Below are positions 33,144 through 41,328 of a stretch of DNA of 64,000 bases, piece by piece. The position numbers and the translations under genes were made by a program. The notes under the pieces were generated by a model. The model saw nothing but the letters and a program-made list of their open reading frames with translations, did no database searches and was not told the DNA's origin. The first letter of the stretch is position 1. Each line of letters begins with the position of its first letter. Source of the DNA: Thalassolituus maritimus (lineage in GTDB: Bacteria; Pseudomonadota; Gammaproteobacteria; Pseudomonadales; Oceanobacteraceae); contig NZ_FTOH01000009.1 of assembly GCF_900156675.1 (NCBI RefSeq), positions 1 through 64,000 on the forward strand, read 5' to 3'.

Positions 33144-34967
33144 TCAGGCTTCGACTTCGCTTTCATCATCGTCATGCACTGACTCGTCAGAGTAATCATA
33201 GAGCGCGATCGAAAGATCAATATCGAGCGTATTCTCATCGCTTAACTGGCGGTTTAGATCGCCATGGAAGCGGGTTGTGGTGATATATTCAGCCAAACCA
33301 AAGTGCGGATGAGGCGTTACTTCGTCGGTTCCTTCCGGGAGTACCAGTGAGAAGTGAACCTGTGCCGTAGCGCCTTTTACTTCCGCACTGGATTTGAGAA
33401 GGGTTGCACGTTCCAACATTGGCTCTCGTTCGAGAATCAGGCTGATCAGGAATGACAGCAGTCCGGCCGGTTCTGATATCACTAAAGAGAATGGCATCTG
33501 ATTCACGGTTCGAACTGACTTAAGAATCTCCGATTCGTGTAACAGGTCGTCGAAGAGCTTTGGCAGATCAACAGCGCCCTGGCCCTCGTTAGTGCAATGG
33601 CGCAGATACTCGCGCATGACCGGCATTCTGCCCGGGAGGTCTGCACCTTCCGGGTAGTGCTCTTCCATTTCTGCAAGCAGCCACTTCTTGAACTCATTCG
33701 TTGACTGCTGATTCATCTGAGCATTTTTCTGCTCGAGGCGGGTCTCGAGGCGTCTTACTGTTTCGCGGGCCTTCTGTTGCTCTGTGTACAGCTGCTCCGT
33801 GCGCTCAGTGACTTTATTCTCAAGCGATGCCGCCAATTCATGAGCACGCCGGGTCGCAGACTGCTCGCGGGTTTTATCCAGCATGCAGATCAGAACTTCA
33901 CGAGGGCGCGATTCACTGAACTGGAGCGTTTGCATCGTGATATCGAAATAGCACTTCTCATTGCGGAAGTTGGCAATGGTAAATTCGCCATGCAGTCGCG
34001 ATATGCGGCCAAGCAGTAACTGGTTGATCTTTTCCCGCTGCTCCGGGCCTTTGAGCCCCCGAACCATGTCACGGATATGTTCCATTGCACTGGGCATGGA
34101 CTCCAACTCCTGGCGCGTGGTCGCCAGGTGCCGTGCAAAGTGATTGTTGCACTGCAAATGATCAGATTCTGGTAGGTATCTCGCAAAGCCCAGAGACGCG
34201 TTGTCAATTGCGACTGTCAGCTGCTCTTTGGTTTCGACCAGCTGCTCTCGGGCCTGCTCCCGTTCCTGGGCGTCACTGCGAAGGGTTTCGCGCATGCGGT
34301 TAATTGCGTTGGCGACCATGTCGAGCTCATCTGATCGCTTATGTTGATCGTTGAACTGAAGTGGGTCATCCAAATTATTCAGGCTGAAGGTGTGTGCCCA
34401 CTGGGCCATCACATCTAACCGGCGGGTAATCAGCAGGCGTACCATCACAAGAATGAAAATAGACACGGAGAAAGTTTTGATGAACTGGGTGCCAATGATG
34501 GTGACCGCTTTATGTTTGAGGTCGTCGTACAGCCCGGTGTAGTTCACGTTCAGGTAAAGGTTACCGAGTTCGTATTCCTGAGAGGCGCTCTGGTGCGTCA
34601 GCGGAAACGAGTAGTGAAGGTCCGCGGCGGCATAAATATCTCCCGCGCTCTGTACCAGCTTCTCACGACTTTCGATGTAGACGTAAACCACACCTGGGAA
34701 GTTGAGGATACCGGAGAGCTGAGATTCGATCTGGCGGTTGTCAAAGTTCCAGAGGCTGTAGCTGATACTTTCCTGGTAACTGGCGTGGATCTGATCGAGG
34801 TTGCTGCGGTATTGGCTGACACCGCGGCGATAGTCGGAATAAAGTACAAAGCCTGACGCAAGAACGCTGACAATAAAACTGAAAGCCAGTAGATAAGAAA
34901 GCAGACGCACACCAACGTGGCTTTTCTGAACAAATTCCTGATCTGTTGTTTTCTGCGGGCTACTCAA
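33144..34967 (-). CDS. Membrane sensor protein with periplasmic, HAMP, PAS-like and coiled-coil regions
   Basis: This 607-residue protein has a helix at about 21-43, a periplasmic domain of about 120 residues (SYSLWNFDNRQIESQL), a second helix near 165-183, a HAMP-like linker with DELDMVANAINRMRETL, a PAS-like domain (about 245-370) and a coiled coil (about 375-430). The region 430-590 occupies the place of a histidine kinase core, but I find no phosphoacceptor His motif and no N, G1 or G2 ATP-binding boxes. It may be a degenerate kinase, a scaffold or an unusual sensor. The C-terminus is very acidic (ESVHDDDESEVEA). It converges on the dehydrogenase gene. Confidence 0.7.
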   Translation of the reverse strand: MSSPQKTTDQEFVQKSHVGVRLLSYLLAFSFIVSVLASGFVLYSDYRRGVSQYRSNLDQIHASYQESISYSLWNFDNRQIESQLSGILNFPGVVYVYIESREKLVQSAGDIYAAADLHYSFPLTHQSASQEYELGNLYLNVNYTGLYDDLKHKAVTIIGTQFIKTFSVSIFILVMVRLLITRRLDVMAQWAHTFSLNNLDDPLQFNDQHKRSDELDMVANAINRMRETLRSDAQEREQAREQLVETKEQLTVAIDNASLGFARYLPESDHLQCNNHFARHLATTRQELESMPSAMEHIRDMVRGLKGPEQREKINQLLLGRISRLHGEFTIANFRNEKCYFDITMQTLQFSESRPREVLICMLDKTREQSATRRAHELAASLENKVTERTEQLYTEQQKARETVRRLETRLEQKNAQMNQQSTNEFKKWLLAEMEEHYPEGADLPGRMPVMREYLRHCTNEGQGAVDLPKLFDDLLHESEILKSVRTVNQMPFSLVISEPAGLLSFLISLILEREPMLERATLLKSSAEVKGATAQVHFSLVLPEGTDEVTPHPHFGLAEYITTTRFHGDLNRQLSDENTLDIDLSIALYDYSDESVHDDDESEVEA

Positions 34968-35143
34968 GTCCTGTGTCCTGCAATAAGGGGGTTAAACTCG
35001 TCTTGTAACTATAGGCCAGAAATCAAATTTTGACGACCCGAGATCAACAGGGGCATATTCTCTGGCTTGTTTCGCACATTCTTCGCCGAAAATTGACATA
35101 GATCGTGCTTCGCGACTGTGAACCGTTCGTTGTTGTTTTGTTT

Positions 35144-35157
35144 TTGATTTGTATCAA
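35144..35157. promoter_or_regulatory. FNR/Anr box upstream of ompW
   Basis: TTGATTTGTATCAA is a perfect match to the FNR consensus TTGAT-N4-ATCAA, and the palindrome extends one more base pair on each side. It lies 66-79 bases before the ompW ATG, suitable for activation at about -40 of a promoter. E. coli ompW is known to be FNR-regulated, and an fnr gene is present at 55761-56531 in this window. Confidence 0.85.
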
Positions 35158-35222
35158 ATGACGTCATTGTCATTTACGTACTCTGGCTGTGTTTTCTATT
35201 GCACAGATATAAGGAGTGCGCG

Positions 35223-35864
35223 ATGAAACTGATGAAAACCCTGATCGCTGGTGCTGTATCAATGGCTTTCCTTCCTGCCGTTCCCGCATTTGCATACGAA
35301 GCTGGGGATATTATCGTTAAAGCTGGCGTAATCAATGTTATTCCGAAAGATGGCAACGCCGATACCAGTGCTCTGGTGCCAGATTCAGAGTTGGATATCG
35401 ATAGCAATATTCAACTCGGGCTGACCGGTGTTTATATGGTCAATCAGTATCTCGGTGTGGAATTGCTTGCTGCTACACCTTTTGAACACACTGCCGAAGG
35501 TGATGGTGGGGCGATTGATGGTGCTGACGTTCTCACCACAAAACACCTGCCACCAACCCTGTCTGCGCAATACTATCCGATGGGAGCTGATTCTGCGATT
35601 CAGCCATATGTCGGGCTGGGCGTGAACTACACCTTCTTTTTTGACGAAGAAGACGATGCAGGTCTTGGCTCCAACGGACTGAAACCAAGCTTTGGCTTAG
35701 CCTACAGCGCCGGTGTTGATTATATGATCAATGATAACTGGTTGGTCAATGCGTCTGTCTGGAAAGTAGATATCGATACTGAGGTAAAAGGTGGCGCTGC
35801 GGATGGTCTTGAAGTTGAGATTGATCCTATCGCCTTTATGGTCGCCTGCGGTTATAAGTTCTGA
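35223..35864 (+). CDS. ompW: OmpW-family outer membrane protein
   Basis: This 213-residue outer-membrane eight-stranded beta-barrel has a signal peptide (MKLMKTLIAGAVSMAFLPAV, cleavage after about AFA). Family features are AGDIIVKAGVINVIPKDG at the mature N-terminus, LGVELLAATPFEH, QYYPMGADSAIQPYVGLGVN and the C-terminal VACGYKF ending in Phe. OmpW is thought to provide a lateral channel for small hydrophobic molecules and is induced by anaerobiosis. GGAG precedes ATG 35223; the frame is open 24 bases earlier. The FNR box supports oxygen control. Confidence 0.93.
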   Translation: MKLMKTLIAGAVSMAFLPAVPAFAYEAGDIIVKAGVINVIPKDGNADTSALVPDSELDIDSNIQLGLTGVYMVNQYLGVELLAATPFEHTAEGDGGAIDGADVLTTKHLPPTLSAQYYPMGADSAIQPYVGLGVNYTFFFDEEDDAGLGSNGLKPSFGLAYSAGVDYMINDNWLVNASVWKVDIDTEVKGGAADGLEVEIDPIAFMVACGYKF

Positions 35865-35887
35865 TTATCCAGTGCGTCCAGAGCACA

Positions 35888-35919
35888 AAAAAACCGGGCT
35901 ATTGCCCGGTTTTTTTTGG
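35888..35919. terminator. Bidirectional terminator between ompW and cls
   Basis: An A run, then AAACCGGGC, loop TATT, GCCCGGTTT and a run of T form a classical hairpin flanked by A and T tracts, 23 bases after ompW and just before the end of the convergent cls. Confidence 0.93.
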
Positions 35920-35928
35920 ATATCGGTT

Positions 35929-37326
35929 TTAGAGTACAGGGGCGATCAAACGAAGCAAACGCGCAAGAAGCTGCTTCCACCAGCGCTGATCGACGTGGGT
36001 GGGGCGACAATGGTCGAGGTCATCAAGCATCATCGCCTCGATTTCAGCAGCGAACTCTTTGTCTTTAATCAGAGCGCCAATTTCGAAGTTGATGCGCAGC
36101 GAGCGGTTATCCAGATTGGCGCTGCTGACGCACGACCACTCATCGTCTACCAATAGAACTTTCTGATGCAGGAATCCGGGCGTATAAGTGTAAAACTGCA
36201 CCTGAGCTTTCTGCAGAGAAGCAACGTAGCTGCGGTTCGCCTGAGCTACCATCCAGTTATCAGAGATACCCGGAAGAATAATCCTGACATCAACTCCACG
36301 CAGGCCAGCCAGTTGAAGCGCAGCATAGACGTTCTGGTCCGGAACGAAATAAGGGCTGACGATCCAGCAGCGCTCTGTGGCGGTGTTAATCATGTGGGTA
36401 AAAAAGAGGCTGCCGCTGTCGTAATAATCGGCAGGACTTGGGTTGATGCACATCACTTTGCGCTTACCCATGATTTGCGGCTGCTCCCAGCGCAATTCAG
36501 GCGTGACGCCTGTAGCCCACATCCAGTCTTCGCTGAACGATAGCTGAAATGCCAGCGATACCGGGCCAGACACGCGCATGTGTGTATCTCGCCAATGACC
36601 TATTTCCGGATCTTTACCCAGATATTCAACACCCACATTGTGACCGCCGACAAAGGTTGTGTGATCATCGATAATCACCAGCTTACGGTGGTTACGGAAA
36701 TTGATGTTGGTGCGGTTGCGCAGTTTGAGTGGGTTAAAGCGTGATACTTCTATGCCAGCATCTGTCATCTGCCTGATGAAATTCTTATCCAGACCACCAG
36801 AGCCGATTTCATCATAAAGCAGGTAGATCCTGACGCCTTCAGCGGCTTTCTGGCACAGTACATCAGCAAAGCACTGTCCCAGAGCATCGTCGCGGAAAGT
36901 ATAAAACTGCACGCAGACGGTATGCCGCGCTGTTCTTACTGTATTGAGGATGGCATTGAAGGTGTCGTGTCCGTTAATCAGTAACTGAGTGTCATTGCCA
37001 TCCAGCATCGGGACGCGAAAAAGTCTCTGTAGTGGCAGGGTGGTCGTGTCAGGCGACAGCACAGCATCTGTCAGAGTTTTACGGATCTGCCGCTGACGCT
37101 TAGCCAGGTGCGTGTCTTTTTTACGTCGCGCCCTGCGATAGCCCCGGAAACGGCGGCTGCCAAAAAACAGATATACCGGCAGGGCAACCAGTGGCATTAA
37201 AACCAGGGCGAGAACCCACGCTGCGGTTCCCTGCGCGGTCCGGCCTTGCCACAAAGCGTCAGCGGCGGCTGCTATGCCGCCGATGTATAAGAGGATGGGC
37301 CACACCCACCAGGCAAAAGCTTCCAT
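35929..37326 (-). CDS. cls: Cardiolipin synthase, phospholipase D family
   Basis: This 465-residue inner-membrane enzyme joins two phosphatidylglycerol molecules to make cardiolipin. Two N-terminal helices (about 5-22 and 32-55) precede two HKD catalytic motifs: HRKLVIIDDHTTFVGG and HQKVLLVDDEWSCVSSAN. Length and layout fit the ClsA class. The gene lies between ompW and folE, each separated by a terminator, so it is monocistronic. Confidence 0.93.
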   Translation of the reverse strand: MEAFAWWVWPILLYIGGIAAAADALWQGRTAQGTAAWVLALVLMPLVALPVYLFFGSRRFRGYRRARRKKDTHLAKRQRQIRKTLTDAVLSPDTTTLPLQRLFRVPMLDGNDTQLLINGHDTFNAILNTVRTARHTVCVQFYTFRDDALGQCFADVLCQKAAEGVRIYLLYDEIGSGGLDKNFIRQMTDAGIEVSRFNPLKLRNRTNINFRNHRKLVIIDDHTTFVGGHNVGVEYLGKDPEIGHWRDTHMRVSGPVSLAFQLSFSEDWMWATGVTPELRWEQPQIMGKRKVMCINPSPADYYDSGSLFFTHMINTATERCWIVSPYFVPDQNVYAALQLAGLRGVDVRIILPGISDNWMVAQANRSYVASLQKAQVQFYTYTPGFLHQKVLLVDDEWSCVSSANLDNRSLRINFEIGALIKDKEFAAEIEAMMLDDLDHCRPTHVDQRWWKQLLARLLRLIAPVL

Positions 37327-37353
37327 AATCTTCCTGAGACGACTTTAAGTCAT

Positions 37354-37377
37354 GTAAAAAGGCGTCGGGCGCCTTTC
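37354..37377 (-). terminator. Terminator of folE
   Basis: On the minus strand AAAGGCG, loop CCCGA, CGCCTTT is followed by further Ts. It lies 37 bases beyond the folE stop codon and upstream of cls. Confidence 0.8.
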
Positions 37378-37413
37378 GATATCAGACGGGTCAGCAGGTG
37401 AGGTGGCTTGTAA

Positions 37414-37965
37414 TCAGAGGCCGACGAGTCTCATGAATTCTTCACGGGTCGCCTGATTAGCGCGAAAGTCACCCTTCATCACCGAGGTGCGCATCATTGA
37501 GTTCTGTTTCTGTACGCCACGCATCATCATGCACATATGCTTGGCTTCAACGATAACACCTACACCACGACAGCCCGTGACTTCTTCTACGGCTTCCGCG
37601 ATCTGTTTCGTCATGTTCTCCTGAATCTGAAGTCGACGTCCGAACATGTCAACAATTCGCGCGAACTTGGAGAGGCCGAGTACTTTACCGTTTGGCAGGT
37701 AACCAATATGGCATCGGCCGATAAATGGCAACATGTGGTGCTCACACAGTGAGTAAAACTCGATGCCCTCAACTACAACCATTTCGTCGTTATCGCTGCT
37801 GAATACGGCACCGTTGACTACTTCATCGATTTTGGTCTCGTAACCACTGGTCAGGAACTGCATCGCTTTCGCAGCTCGTTTGGGTGTATCCAGAAGGCCT
37901 TCACGTGAGACATCTTCGCCTAATTCAGTTAATACATCACTGTAAAGTGACTCTAGTTTCGACAT
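37414..37965 (-). CDS. folE: GTP cyclohydrolase I
   Basis: This 183-residue enzyme converts GTP to dihydroneopterin triphosphate, the first step to folate and other pterins. Zinc ligands are C74, H77 and C145 (CEHH and KHMCMM), with catalytic H76. The family signature [18 protein letters not shown] is present, followed by QENMTKQIA. It is the T-fold class I enzyme. An unusual 11-bp inverted repeat lies 51-84 bases upstream of the start, overlapping the murI stop. Confidence 0.96.
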   Translation of the reverse strand: MSKLESLYSDVLTELGEDVSREGLLDTPKRAAKAMQFLTSGYETKIDEVVNGAVFSSDNDEMVVVEGIEFYSLCEHHMLPFIGRCHIGYLPNGKVLGLSKFARIVDMFGRRLQIQENMTKQIAEAVEEVTGCRGVGVIVEAKHMCMMMRGVQKQNSMMRTSVMKGDFRANQATREEFMRLVGL

Positions 37966-38015
37966 TTTGGTTCCGTCGCTTGTTCAGATTTGAAGTAATA
38001 GTACTTAATTCGATG

Positions 38016-38049
38016 AAACTTATACAGGATTTTGTGCTTGTATAAGTTT
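38016..38049. promoter_or_regulatory. 11-bp inverted repeat in the folE promoter region
   Basis: AAACTTATACA (38016-38026) and TGTATAAGTTT (38039-38049) are exact inverted copies 12 bases apart. On the minus strand the folE-proximal arm contains TATAAG, which could be the -10 element of the folE promoter. There is no GC-rich stem or T run, so it is an operator candidate rather than a terminator. Arms with TTGTATAAGT are in the style of MerR-type and LitR-type operators. Confidence 0.55.
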
Positions 38050-38936
38050 TATTGTGTTATCGGCCAGTCGAATGGCATCCGTTTTACGTGCTCGCCAAGC
38101 TCAGAAAGGTAGCCAGCGACGCCATCAGGTTCCTGTCTGCCGGTCCAGTGCAAACATGTATGGCTCTCGGTTTCTCCAGGCAGACCGCTTCCCGGCGAAC
38201 CCCTGGATTCTGAGATATTTACTGACCTTGTTGAGACGGCAGCACGGAGTATTTTATCGGTCTGGCGAGCAATTGCTTCACCTGAGTCAATCCAGTGATG
38301 ATCCGGCCAGAGATGTTCTAACTCTTCGCGCAGCAGTGGGTAGTGCGTACAGCCAAGTACAATGGCTTTCATGTCCGGGTATGTCTCCAGCCAGGGGCCA
38401 AGGTGGGCCTCAAGTTCTGAACTGACATCCTCCCCAGAGATCGCACGCTCCGCGTAACTGACCAGCAGCGGACTACCAAAACGGTGAACTTCGAAGCCAT
38501 CAGCGAAGTCTGATATTAGGTTGTCGGTGTACGGGCGCTTCACCGTCGCGGGAGTCGCCAGAAGACCGAATGAAGTATCAGCCGAACTCGCGCAATGCCC
38601 GGCGGCGACCCTCACCGCGGGCACAACGCCCACAACTGGGATGTCGAGTACTTCACGGAGTAATGGCAGGGCTAACGTACTGGCAGTGTTGCAAGCGAGA
38701 ACAAGTACCGCAGGATCGAAACGCTCGACTGCTGCCTTGCATAATTCAGGGATCCGGCGTTCAAGGAGGCTATCACTCTGATTACCGTACGGAAAACAGG
38801 CTGTGTCCATCAGGTAATGAAAGCGCGTTACCGGGAGTTTCTTGCGGACCTCACGAAGTATCGACAGACCACCGGCGCCAGAGTCAAAAATCAGGATGCT
38901 GTTGTCTCGGGAAGCATGAGGCGTGGAGGTAACCAC
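38049..38936 (-). CDS. murI: Glutamate racemase
   Basis: This 295-residue enzyme interconverts L- and D-glutamate for peptidoglycan. The two catalytic cysteines are C82 in LACNTAST and C196 in VLGCTHYP, with the FDSGAGG motif at 17-23. The start codon is GTG at 38936; no better in-frame ATG is near. Length is slightly above the family average because of a 12-residue N-terminal and a C-terminal extension. It is the upstream neighbour of folE, and is divergent from the GAF-GGDEF gene across 59 bases. Confidence 0.93.
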   Translation of the reverse strand: MVTSTPHASRDNSILIFDSGAGGLSILREVRKKLPVTRFHYLMDTACFPYGNQSDSLLERRIPELCKAAVERFDPAVLVLACNTASTLALPLLREVLDIPVVGVVPAVRVAAGHCASSADTSFGLLATPATVKRPYTDNLISDFADGFEVHRFGSPLLVSYAERAISGEDVSSELEAHLGPWLETYPDMKAIVLGCTHYPLLREELEHLWPDHHWIDSGEAIARQTDKILRAAVSTRSVNISESRGSPGSGLPGETESHTCLHWTGRQEPDGVAGYLSELGEHVKRMPFDWPITQ

Positions 38937-38995
38937 TGAAGAGAAGTCCGCAGGTTAGTCAGTATTGCCGGCATTCTATCAAAGAAATTTCGCTC

Positions 38996-40051
38996 ATGCC
39001 GGGCAAAAATCAGGACAGCGTCTACACTGAGTGGAACGGGAGAGGACAAACCTTGGAACTAGCGGAATTACTCGAAAACGCCCGCCGCAATGAAGCGCTG
39101 CTGAAGCGTCTACAGGCGTTTGAACTGCAACTGCTGTCAGCCCAGAACTGGCAGGATTTTCTGACCTTACTTCTTGAAGCCTTGCCTTCTCAGTTTGATC
39201 TGGACGCCGTCAGCTTGCGCATCTGTGACCCAGATGGAGAACTTAAGGCGTCGATGCTTCAGTCTCTCGACATCGACCAGGGTGCACTGCTTAATCAGAT
39301 CGAATTCAAAGTCAGCCTACCCATCAGCAAAGCCGATGTAATCGAAACACCGCCGCCATGGCGCTCGGGTTTGCGCTTACCCCTTATGCGAAGCGGCGAA
39401 TACATCGGCCAGCTTTGTATGTTCTCTTCTCGAGAAGATCGTTTTACCGCCGGTATGGCGACAGATTTTATGCAGCACCTGGCAGCTGTGATCGCCGCAT
39501 GCCTGGTGATGGTGCGGCAGTCTGAGGCACAGGCGCTGATGGCACTGACTGATCCACTCACTGGCGCTGAAAATCGTCGGGGGTTTGATCGTGTTTATCG
39601 ACGTGAATGGGCCAGAGGCCAGCGGCAGCATCATGTATTTGCGATGGTGCTGATGGATATCGATCACTTCAAAAAGGTCAACGATATTCACGGTCACGGC
39701 ACAGGTGATCGCGTGCTGAAGACGTTATGCCGGACATTGAAATCGACCATACGACCCACCGATCACATCGGACGCCTCGGCGGAGAGGAATTCGCATTGA
39801 TTCTGCCTGGTTGCCAGCCAGATCAATTAATGGCGGTGGTTTCCCGGGTTCAGGAGTCGATTCGTGAAATGTCGGTATTGAATGACTCGGGCAAGCGTGT
39901 GCCCGTGACGGCGTCGGGGGCTTTTATTGCTGTGACGCCACGTCCGCATCAGGATCTATCAGTCGAGCAGGTACTCGATCATCTGGATAAGTATCTGTAC
40001 AAAGCAAAAGCGGCCGGCCGGGATAGGTTCCTGCCGGCGGCATCTGCCTGA
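38996..40051 (+). CDS. GAF/DUF484-like and GGDEF diguanylate cyclase
   Basis: This 351-residue cytosolic protein has a short coiled coil (about 18-50), a GAF-like sensory domain (about 50-180, DUF484 type) and a GGDEF domain (about 185-345). The active site is GGEEF, in RLGGEEFALILPG, with an inhibitory site RPTD five residues before it, and LTDPLTGAENRRGF as the domain start. It should make c-di-GMP with product inhibition. The start ATG lies 59 bases from the divergent murI start. Confidence 0.9.
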   Translation: MPGKNQDSVYTEWNGRGQTLELAELLENARRNEALLKRLQAFELQLLSAQNWQDFLTLLLEALPSQFDLDAVSLRICDPDGELKASMLQSLDIDQGALLNQIEFKVSLPISKADVIETPPPWRSGLRLPLMRSGEYIGQLCMFSSREDRFTAGMATDFMQHLAAVIAACLVMVRQSEAQALMALTDPLTGAENRRGFDRVYRREWARGQRQHHVFAMVLMDIDHFKKVNDIHGHGTGDRVLKTLCRTLKSTIRPTDHIGRLGGEEFALILPGCQPDQLMAVVSRVQESIREMSVLNDSGKRVPVTASGAFIAVTPRPHQDLSVEQVLDHLDKYLYKAKAAGRDRFLPAASA

Positions 40052-40054
40052 GCG

Positions 40055-40630
40055 TTACTCAGGAGCTTCGGTAAACAGGAGAGTAAAGGTCACGGGCACA
40101 GTCGTTGAAATTCGATCCAGACCTGCGACTTCGCGCAGCGCTTCAACACCTTTTGCCAGTTTAAAGTCGCCAGCATTCACTAATACTGGGGATTGAGTGG
40201 TAACAATCACGTGACCGTCGGCAGCCGCAGTAGCGAGCACATCCGCTTCAATGTCTTTCTTCTCGCCGTGCAATTCGAGTGTCAGCGGTAATACAGACGT
40301 TGCGGTTTCACCGTTCTTAAGCGCCAGCATCATTGTGTCTGGCAGGTCCGTAGAAACGGTTGCGGTGGCATAGTCCGACACATTGAATAGCATCGATTGC
40401 ATGCGTTCGTTGCGGATGCCAATGCCGGTTTCAACGCTGCTCAGGTCGATAGAAATTTCGGCATTACCTTTGTCACTGACTGAGCCCGAAAGCTGGGTAA
40501 ACTCATGAACTTCGGTGATATTAGTGTTTTTCGTGCTCAGAAATTTCACTGAAGAATCCGGACTCAGTGTCCATTCAGCATAACTTAGTGGGGCGGCAAG
40601 AATTAGCAGGGTAGAAGTCAGCAGTTTCAT
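40055..40630 (-). CDS. YceI-family periplasmic protein
   Basis: This 191-residue secreted protein has a signal peptide (MKLLTSTLLILAAPLSYA) and a lipocalin-like YceI beta-barrel, with WTLSPDSSVKFLSTKN near the mature start and SVETGIGIRNERM in the middle. YceI proteins bind isoprenoid or other amphiphilic molecules in the periplasm. It converges tail to tail with the GGDEF gene with three bases between, and no terminator is evident. Confidence 0.82.
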   Translation of the reverse strand: MKLLTSTLLILAAPLSYAEWTLSPDSSVKFLSTKNTNITEVHEFTQLSGSVSDKGNAEISIDLSSVETGIGIRNERMQSMLFNVSDYATATVSTDLPDTMMLALKNGETATSVLPLTLELHGEKKDIEADVLATAAADGHVIVTTQSPVLVNAGDFKLAKGVEALREVAGLDRISTTVPVTFTLLFTEAPE

Positions 40631-40735
40631 GATTGGTTCTCGTTAACGTTTAGTCCGACTTTGACACGAAAGTTCCTGAAGGTTCAAGACGTATTGTGTG
40701 GTCCAAGGCGTCTGGAAAGGATCAATGAACATGGA

Positions 40736-41218
40736 TTACTGAATAAGAGTCACCTGAGGAAATGAGTACCTGCTTAACCACTTCAGGTCTCGTTCGATGC
40801 TCAGGCGGTTGTCATGCTCAAGTGTCAGGCGCTCTTTATCTATCTTGAATTGCTGTTTGGGTGTCAGCGCTTTGTATTCATCAAGGATCGGCATCGCACG
40901 TGTAGCATTGTGGTGGGCGCGAACACTGGCAAGCTCATCCATATCCCAGACATCCGGGTCCAGGCCCTTTAATAAGTATTCCAGACGAAGCACGCCCTCG
41001 GTGATATCGCACTGCTGCTGCAGGACAGAGCGACTGACGAAACGGATATCTGAAATCAGCTCTTCCTGATGCTTACGAAGCTGCATAGCGGCTTCTGCTT
41101 CCTCACGTTCCTGTTCTTCCTCCATCGCCTGCACTTTGCGGGTCAGGCTCCAGGCGTACCAGGCGAGTGGAATTATTACGAGAACGGCAAGCAGAATAAG
41201 AAGGCTGGAAAATGACAT
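40736..41218 (-). CDS. DUF2489 membrane-anchored protein
   Basis: The 160-residue product has one N-terminal membrane helix (about 5-24), a coiled-coil stretch (about 28-55, Glu-rich) and a helical domain with LEYLLKGLDPDVWDMDELASVR and the conserved ending LKWLSRYSFPQVTLIQ. This fits DUF2489, whose function is unknown. It is monocistronic. Confidence 0.75.
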   Translation of the reverse strand: MSFSSLLILLAVLVIIPLAWYAWSLTRKVQAMEEEQEREEAEAAMQLRKHQEELISDIRFVSRSVLQQQCDITEGVLRLEYLLKGLDPDVWDMDELASVRAHHNATRAMPILDEYKALTPKQQFKIDKERLTLEHDNRLSIERDLKWLSRYSFPQVTLIQ

Positions 41219-41328
41219 GAATACCTCGGGTCAGATACGGCAGTCGTCTAATGATACCTTCTGCCATCGGTCGGCTGAACCCTGACTTACGCTTTCAGAC
41301 GTCAGATCTCTTTCTTGTCGTGCTAACG

